Shown: positions 6,680-9,715 of the stretch, piece after piece
Numbering within the stretch: the first letter of the stretch is position 1
Layout: each line of letters starts with the position of its first letter
DNA from: Sphingomonas sp. S-NIH.Pt15_0812
GTDB taxonomy: Bacteria > Pseudomonadota > Alphaproteobacteria > Sphingomonadales > Sphingomonadaceae
DNA length: 9,715 bases
Assembly: GCF_003951315.1 (NCBI RefSeq)
Contig: NZ_QLJH01000059.1
Coordinates: 1 to 9,715, forward strand
Reading direction: 5' to 3'
Position numbers and translations under genes: made by a program
Notes under the pieces: model-generated
Told to the model about the DNA's origin: nothing
What the model saw: only the letters and a program-made list of their open reading frames with translations
The model's database searches: none

Positions 6680-6979
6680 ATGTCAGTCAAAGTCATAGCG
6701 TTTGTCGCCGTCAAGCCGGGCCAGGAGGATGGCTTCGTGGCTGCGGCTCGCCCTTGTATCGAGGCATCGCGTGCTGAGCCGGGAGTGCTCTATTATGACC
6801 TCTGGCGAGAGGTGGATGGGGAGCAGCGCTTCGTCTTCAATGAGTTGTACGTCGATGATGCAGCTGTGCAGGCCCACATGGCATCCGCACATTTCAAGGC
6901 GTTTGGAATGGCCACACGTGATCTGGCTGCTGCCCGGCCCATCATCACAGTGACCCACGCAGTCGAAGTGGCTGACTGA
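6680..6979 (+). CDS. ABM-domain monooxygenase-like protein (putative quinol monooxygenase)
   Basis: A 99-residue protein filling one antibiotic-biosynthesis-monooxygenase (ABM) domain, a dimeric ferredoxin-like fold. Some members (YgiN type) oxidise quinols without metal or cofactor. Family features are VKPGQEDGFVAAA (11-23), EPGVLYYDLWREVD (33-46), the FVFNELYVDDAAVQAH core (51-66), and SAHFKAF (69-75). The ATG at 6680 is chosen because AGGAG (6669-6673) sits six bases before it and the domain starts at once; the upstream ATG at 6635 lacks both. It is the first gene of an operon: one base separates its stop from the HAD-II start. Members of this fold also include degradative isomerases and heme-degrading proteins, so the reaction is open. 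Probably cytosolic, as no signal peptide is seen. Confidence 0.9.
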   Translation: MSVKVIAFVAVKPGQEDGFVAAARPCIEASRAEPGVLYYDLWREVDGEQRFVFNELYVDDAAVQAHMASAHFKAFGMATRDLAAARPIITVTHAVEVAD

Positions 6980-6980
6980 C

Positions 6981-7694
6981 ATGCTGCCACGCGCGCTTGC
7001 CTTTGACGTCTTCGGTACGGTTGTCGATTGGCGATCAGGCATTACGCGAGCATCTGCTGATTTCCTCTCGAGGATCGGGCGCTCGGACGTCGATGCAGCT
7101 GCGTTCGCGGATGATTGGCGATCGTGTTATCAACCCGCGATGGCGGTCGTCCGAGACGGCGAACGACCGTTCGCTATCCTCGACGTCTTGCATCGCGAGA
7201 CCCTGGAAGCGACCTTGGGCAATCTCGGCATCAAGATCGATGCTGTAGACCCGGCATTGCTGGACGATTGGACTCGTGCCTGGCACCGCCTTGATCCCTG
7301 GCCTGACGTGGTCGAGGGGCTGAAACGACTGAGAACGCAGTTTCCCGTCGTCACCCTGTCGAACGGCAATATCGCTCTTGTGCTCGACTTAGCCCGCCAT
7401 GGCAGTGTGGTGTGGGACGCAATTCTGGGTGCAGAAGTGACCCGGAAGTACAAGCCGTCTCGCGAGGCGTATCTGGACACTGCCAAAATCCTTGATGTCG
7501 CGCCAAGTGAACTATGCCTGGTGGCAGCACATCACAGCGACCTTGCTGCAGCTCGGGGCGCAGGCCTGCTCACTGCATATGTCGATCGACCGTTGGAACG
7601 CGGTGGTGCGCCAGCCCCCGACGCTCATCAGCGACAAGATTGGAATTGGAAGGCGAACAGCTTCACTAATCTGGCCGACCAGCTCGGCTGCTAG
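6981..7694 (+). CDS. Haloacid dehalogenase type II-like hydrolase
   Basis: A 237-residue cytosolic HAD-superfamily enzyme resembling (S)-2-haloacid dehalogenases (EC 3.8.1.2), which hydrolyse the carbon-halogen bond of short 2-haloacids through an Asp ester. Motif I is FDVFGTVVDWR with nucleophile Asp9 and Thr13. The cap has DDWRSCYQPAM with Arg47 and Tyr50. Motif II is TLSNGN with Ser127 and Asn128. Motif III is YKPSREAY with Lys158 and Tyr164. Motif IV is AAHHSDLAAARGAGL with Asp187. Length fits the family. In well-studied dehalogenases motif IV is usually SSNxxD; here it is AAHxxD, a common variant whose members often have no proven dehalogenase activity. It starts one base after the ABM gene and is surely co-transcribed. 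The family is firm; dehalogenation is likely but unproven. Confidence 0.92.
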   Translation: MLPRALAFDVFGTVVDWRSGITRASADFLSRIGRSDVDAAAFADDWRSCYQPAMAVVRDGERPFAILDVLHRETLEATLGNLGIKIDAVDPALLDDWTRAWHRLDPWPDVVEGLKRLRTQFPVVTLSNGNIALVLDLARHGSVVWDAILGAEVTRKYKPSREAYLDTAKILDVAPSELCLVAAHHSDLAAARGAGLLTAYVDRPLERGGAPAPDAHQRQDWNWKANSFTNLADQLGC

Positions 7695-7714
7695 CAATCG
7701 ATCCATGATCCTGA

Positions 7715-8635
7715 CTAGCGTGTCGGGCTGTCGGCCGTGAAGGGGGAGCAGCATGGCTTCATGACCGGCTGGAACTCCATGAGCTCCACGCGCGTGCCGT
7801 CGGGATCATAGAGGTTTGCCTGCCACTTGCCGTCCAGTCCCATCTGCGGGCCATCGTGCTTGGCACTAAGCCGATCCTCCCGATAAAGCGTCGTGACGGC
7901 AGCCTGCATGTTCTGAACACCTAATGAGAGGTGGTTGAGGACGCCGAGCTGGCGAGCATCGACTTTGTCATCGGTCACGTCCGATCCGGCGCCGACCATC
8001 ATATATTCCAGCCAATCACGACCATCGGGGGTTTGCTGCGACACCCAGTCGACCTTGTCGGGCTTGAACGCGCCGAACCAGTAGGGACGGAAGCCAAGCA
8101 GCTGTCGGTAGAAGCCATCCTGTCTCGCTCGGTCGTGCACCGCATAGCCGACATGGATGATCCGTCCGCTGATCGCACCCGGCACTGGCGTATCGACGCC
8201 CCTTGCCGGTTGGACGAACTGAACACCATTTCCCTCCGGATCGACCGTAGCAAACCACAACTCGCCTTCCGGACTACGCTGGATACCGCCGAGCTTCTCC
8301 ACCCCGCGCTTCTGCAACCATGTACGCAAGGCGCGCGCATCGGAGGTCGTATAGGCGACATGTGCGAGCATGCTGGCGCCCTGCCTTGCTCCGGCGGGCA
8401 GAACTTCAACGAACTGGCGGTCACTGAGATAATAGCGGACGCCATCCGGGTTTTCCGGGTCGCTGCCCTTCCTTGCTCCAAGAACGTGCGTATAAAATTG
8501 ATCGGCCTTGCTCATGTCACGGGCATAGACAGCGAGATGAGATACGCCTGTGATTGGCGGCCTTGCCTCTGGCGCGTTTACTGCACCGAGCAGCGTTACG
8601 GCGGTCGCTGTTGCCAGCAGGAAACGTGCGATCAT
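7715..8635 (-). CDS. Exported two-domain VOC (glyoxalase/extradiol dioxygenase-fold) protein
   Basis: A 306-residue protein with a signal peptide (residues 1-24), then four beta-alpha-beta-beta-beta modules making two vicinal-oxygen-chelate domains. Likely metal ligands are His33, Glu77, His92 and Gln139 in the first domain, and His161, Glu210, His235 and Glu284 in the second. Each set is a plausible site of the glyoxalase/dioxygenase type. Module starts are visible as VSHLAVYARD, LAHVAYTTSD, IIHVGYAVHD and LNHLSLGVQN. The ATG at 8635 has AGGAG seven bases before it and opens the signal peptide; a longer frame to 8686 would begin with TTG and is rejected. It lies 47 bases behind the SIMPL gene, probably in one operon, and its end is 20 bases from the convergent HAD gene. 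A periplasmic location is inferred. The reaction is unknown. Confidence 0.92.
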   Translation of the reverse strand: MIARFLLATATAVTLLGAVNAPEARPPITGVSHLAVYARDMSKADQFYTHVLGARKGSDPENPDGVRYYLSDRQFVEVLPAGARQGASMLAHVAYTTSDARALRTWLQKRGVEKLGGIQRSPEGELWFATVDPEGNGVQFVQPARGVDTPVPGAISGRIIHVGYAVHDRARQDGFYRQLLGFRPYWFGAFKPDKVDWVSQQTPDGRDWLEYMMVGAGSDVTDDKVDARQLGVLNHLSLGVQNMQAAVTTLYREDRLSAKHDGPQMGLDGKWQANLYDPDGTRVELMEFQPVMKPCCSPFTADSPTR

Positions 8636-8682
8636 TGGCAGGCTCCTGGATTTCGGTAGGTTTGCGTCACTCCGGCAGCAAT

Positions 8683-9435
8683 TCAAGGTAGGAGCGCGTA
8701 GGTGACGGTAACTTGAGCTCTGGTTTCGATCGGCGTCGGCTTCGTATCAAGCACAACAGGTGAAACGCGCGGTGCCGGCGGCGCAGCGGGAGCGTTCGCC
8801 CCTATCCGCGAGGCGGACACTGTGATGTCGAAGCTTGGTTGATCATGAACGGTAACAATCGGGCCAAGCCGCAGCCCCGCACCCGTTGCAAGAGCTTCCG
8901 CCCGTTGCCGTGCATCGCTGACAGCTGCTGCGCTGGCCCTTCCCTGAGCCGTCTTCGGGTCCGACAGTGCGAACCCTTGCAACCGGGCATCACTGGCACC
9001 GAGACGGGATGCAAGACCAGCAGCTGTCGCAGCCTTCCCGACTGCCTGGGTTCGAACACGGGCCTGCATGGTTGCGATGAAGCCGGCTACTGCGCAATCA
9101 CCGCTGCTGAGACGTGGTTGACTTGCATAGCCACGCGCATCTGTGCACCCACCGCCCCGCGCCTCGATCACAGTGACGTTGCTGGTGGTGAAGTCGCTGT
9201 TCGGCCCCAACAAACCTGCAACTCCCGTACTGACCGCCTTCTGCTTCGCCGAGAGCGCAGCGGTGGCCGCGTCTGGCGTAGGCCCCTCGCCACGGAGGTA
9301 GATGTCAAGGTTCGCGATGTCCGGAACAGTTTGAACAATGCCCACGCCTGTCACTTGCACAGTGCGTCCAGAGGGATTTTGAGCGTTCGCATTCTGAGAG
9401 AATAGTACGGCACTCGCAAACAGCCAACGCATCAT
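8683..9435 (-). CDS. SIMPL (DUF541) domain protein, exported
   Basis: A 250-residue periplasmic protein. Residues 1-18 are a signal peptide (cleavage after NANA). The SIMPL domain begins at GRTVQVTGVGIVQTVPDIANLDI and includes the alpha-helical KAATAAGLASRLGASDARLQGFALSD and AVSDARQRAEALATGAGLRLG segments, ending in a beta strand, QVTVTYAL. C97 and C114 could form a disulfide in the exported form. SIMPL proteins (Escherichia coli YggE, mouse SIMPL, Brucella BP26) bind periplasmic or membrane partners, and YggE has been linked to oxidative stress; no enzymatic activity is established. The start is ATG at 9435 with GGAGAGG eight bases upstream; Met2 is a second possible start. It heads the operon with the VOC gene. 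Confidence 0.93.
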   Translation of the reverse strand: MMRWLFASAVLFSQNANAQNPSGRTVQVTGVGIVQTVPDIANLDIYLRGEGPTPDAATAALSAKQKAVSTGVAGLLGPNSDFTTSNVTVIEARGGGCTDARGYASQPRLSSGDCAVAGFIATMQARVRTQAVGKAATAAGLASRLGASDARLQGFALSDPKTAQGRASAAAVSDARQRAEALATGAGLRLGPIVTVHDQPSFDITVSASRIGANAPAAPPAPRVSPVVLDTKPTPIETRAQVTVTYALLP

Positions 9436-9560
9436 GCCCTTAGCCTCTCCTGTTTCTGCGCAGCATCCTTCAAACTGACGGAAACGGCAAGGCGAAGCTC
9501 ATGGGGCGTTACCGCCTTTTAGTAGAAGCGCATGTCAGCGTGCACCAAACGCGCCTCATT

Positions 9561-9590
9561 AACGGTCATTTAGAAAGCTTACCCGCTGTG
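9561..9590. repeat. Degenerate dispersed repeat, short copy C
   Basis: AACGGTCATT at 9561-9570 is followed at about the same distance as in copies A and B by CCCGCT (9582-9587). The match is short and could be chance alone; the placement in a third intergenic gap gives it some weight. Confidence 0.3.
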
Positions 9591-9610
9591 ACGTGCTCCC
9601 CAAAGCTCTA

Positions 9611-9703
9611 CCAGTCATAACTGGAGTCCGGGGTTGGTATGGTGCCCCTCTGGGCGGTGTTGCACAACCCGCCTGGCGGCATCGGCGGGCGTCAGCCCGC
9701 CAG
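9611..9703. other. Cluster of hairpins at the right edge
   Basis: Four inverted repeats sit close together: CCAGT/ACTGG (9611-9624); a 9-bp stem with one bulged T (9653-9657 and 9659-9662 pairing with 9665-9673); GGCGGGC/GCCCGCC (9684-9701); and an overlapping alternative, CTGGCGG/CCGCCAG (9673-9703). The last two are mutually exclusive. It may be a structured RNA, a terminator group for a gene beyond the edge, or the end of another mobile element (GTTGCACAA resembles some IS5-family ends). The window stops before this can be settled. Confidence 0.4.
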
Positions 9704-9715
9704 CACCACTATGCG

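Larger units (their letters stand above)
9436..9715. other. 280-bp right-edge gap, no gene seen
   Basis: This stretch lies upstream of the SIMPL gene and must hold its minus-strand promoter, though I found no convincing -35/-10 pair. It contains a third fragment of the dispersed motif (9561-9590) and a group of hairpins at 9611-9703. A small GGCG-TTAC-CGCC symmetric element followed by TTTT sits at 9505-9520. Nothing looks like a gene. Confidence 0.5.

Noticed and set aside
7931..8659. A 242-codon plus-strand frame over the VOC gene
   Set aside because: It is antisense to a well-recognised VOC protein and has no domain or ribosome-binding site of note.
9505..9520. GGCG-TTAC-CGCC followed by TTTT as a plus-strand terminator
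   Set aside because: The stem is only four base pairs and no plus-strand gene ends nearby.
1..9715. CRISPR array, phage defence cluster or toxin-antitoxin pair
   Set aside because: No regularly spaced direct repeats, no Cas, nuclease, helicase or antitoxin-like proteins are present; all long frames have ordinary family assignments.

Overview
The window looks like chromosomal DNA of a sphingomonad (order Sphingomonadales, Alphaproteobacteria). The clues are a PEPxxWA-CTERM surface protein, a free-standing periplasmic TonB-C protein, an OprB-type porin, and a SIMPL/VOC exported pair, all with moderately high GC. The genus cannot be fixed from the sequence. The region is accessory in flavour: several short, unrelated transcription units, separated by long AT-richer gaps that carry a degenerate dispersed motif, with the end of an IS3-family insertion sequence at the left edge.

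Layout, left to right. (1) 1-141: the left end and first 26 codons of an IS3-family OrfA on the minus strand, cut by the window edge. (2) 309-1067 (-): a secreted PEPxxWA-CTERM protein with a good hairpin terminator behind it. (3) 1300-3503 (-): a two-gene operon, an MFS transporter followed by an AraC-family regulator. They overlap by four bases (GTGA), so the regulator probably controls its own transporter operon. (4) 3504-4137: a 634-bp divergent gap without a gene, holding an operator-like inverted repeat and a repeat fragment. (5) 4138-6339 (+): an exported protein with a TonB-C domain followed by a degenerate second copy, then an OprB-family porin. (6) 6340-6679: a gap with a strong stem-loop behind the porin, a block of the dispersed repeat, and a candidate promoter. 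(7) 6680-7694 (+): a tight operon of a small ABM monooxygenase and a type II haloacid dehalogenase-like hydrolase, one base apart. (8) 7715-9435 (-): a convergent operon of an exported SIMPL (DUF541) protein and an exported two-domain VOC (glyoxalase/dioxygenase-fold) protein. (9) 9436-9715: a gap with another copy of the repeat motif and a cluster of hairpins at the right edge.

Functionally, the genes fall into transport (MFS, OprB, TonB-C), small-molecule chemistry (ABM, HAD-II, VOC) and envelope proteins (PEP-CTERM, SIMPL). A scavenging or catabolic role for small organic compounds fits, but no complete pathway is visible and no substrate can be named. I see no CRISPR array, tRNA, rRNA, toxin-antitoxin pair or defence system. 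The observations most worth following are the dispersed intergenic repeat, the duplicated TonB-C domain, the ABM/HAD-II and SIMPL/VOC pairs, and the hairpin-dense right edge.
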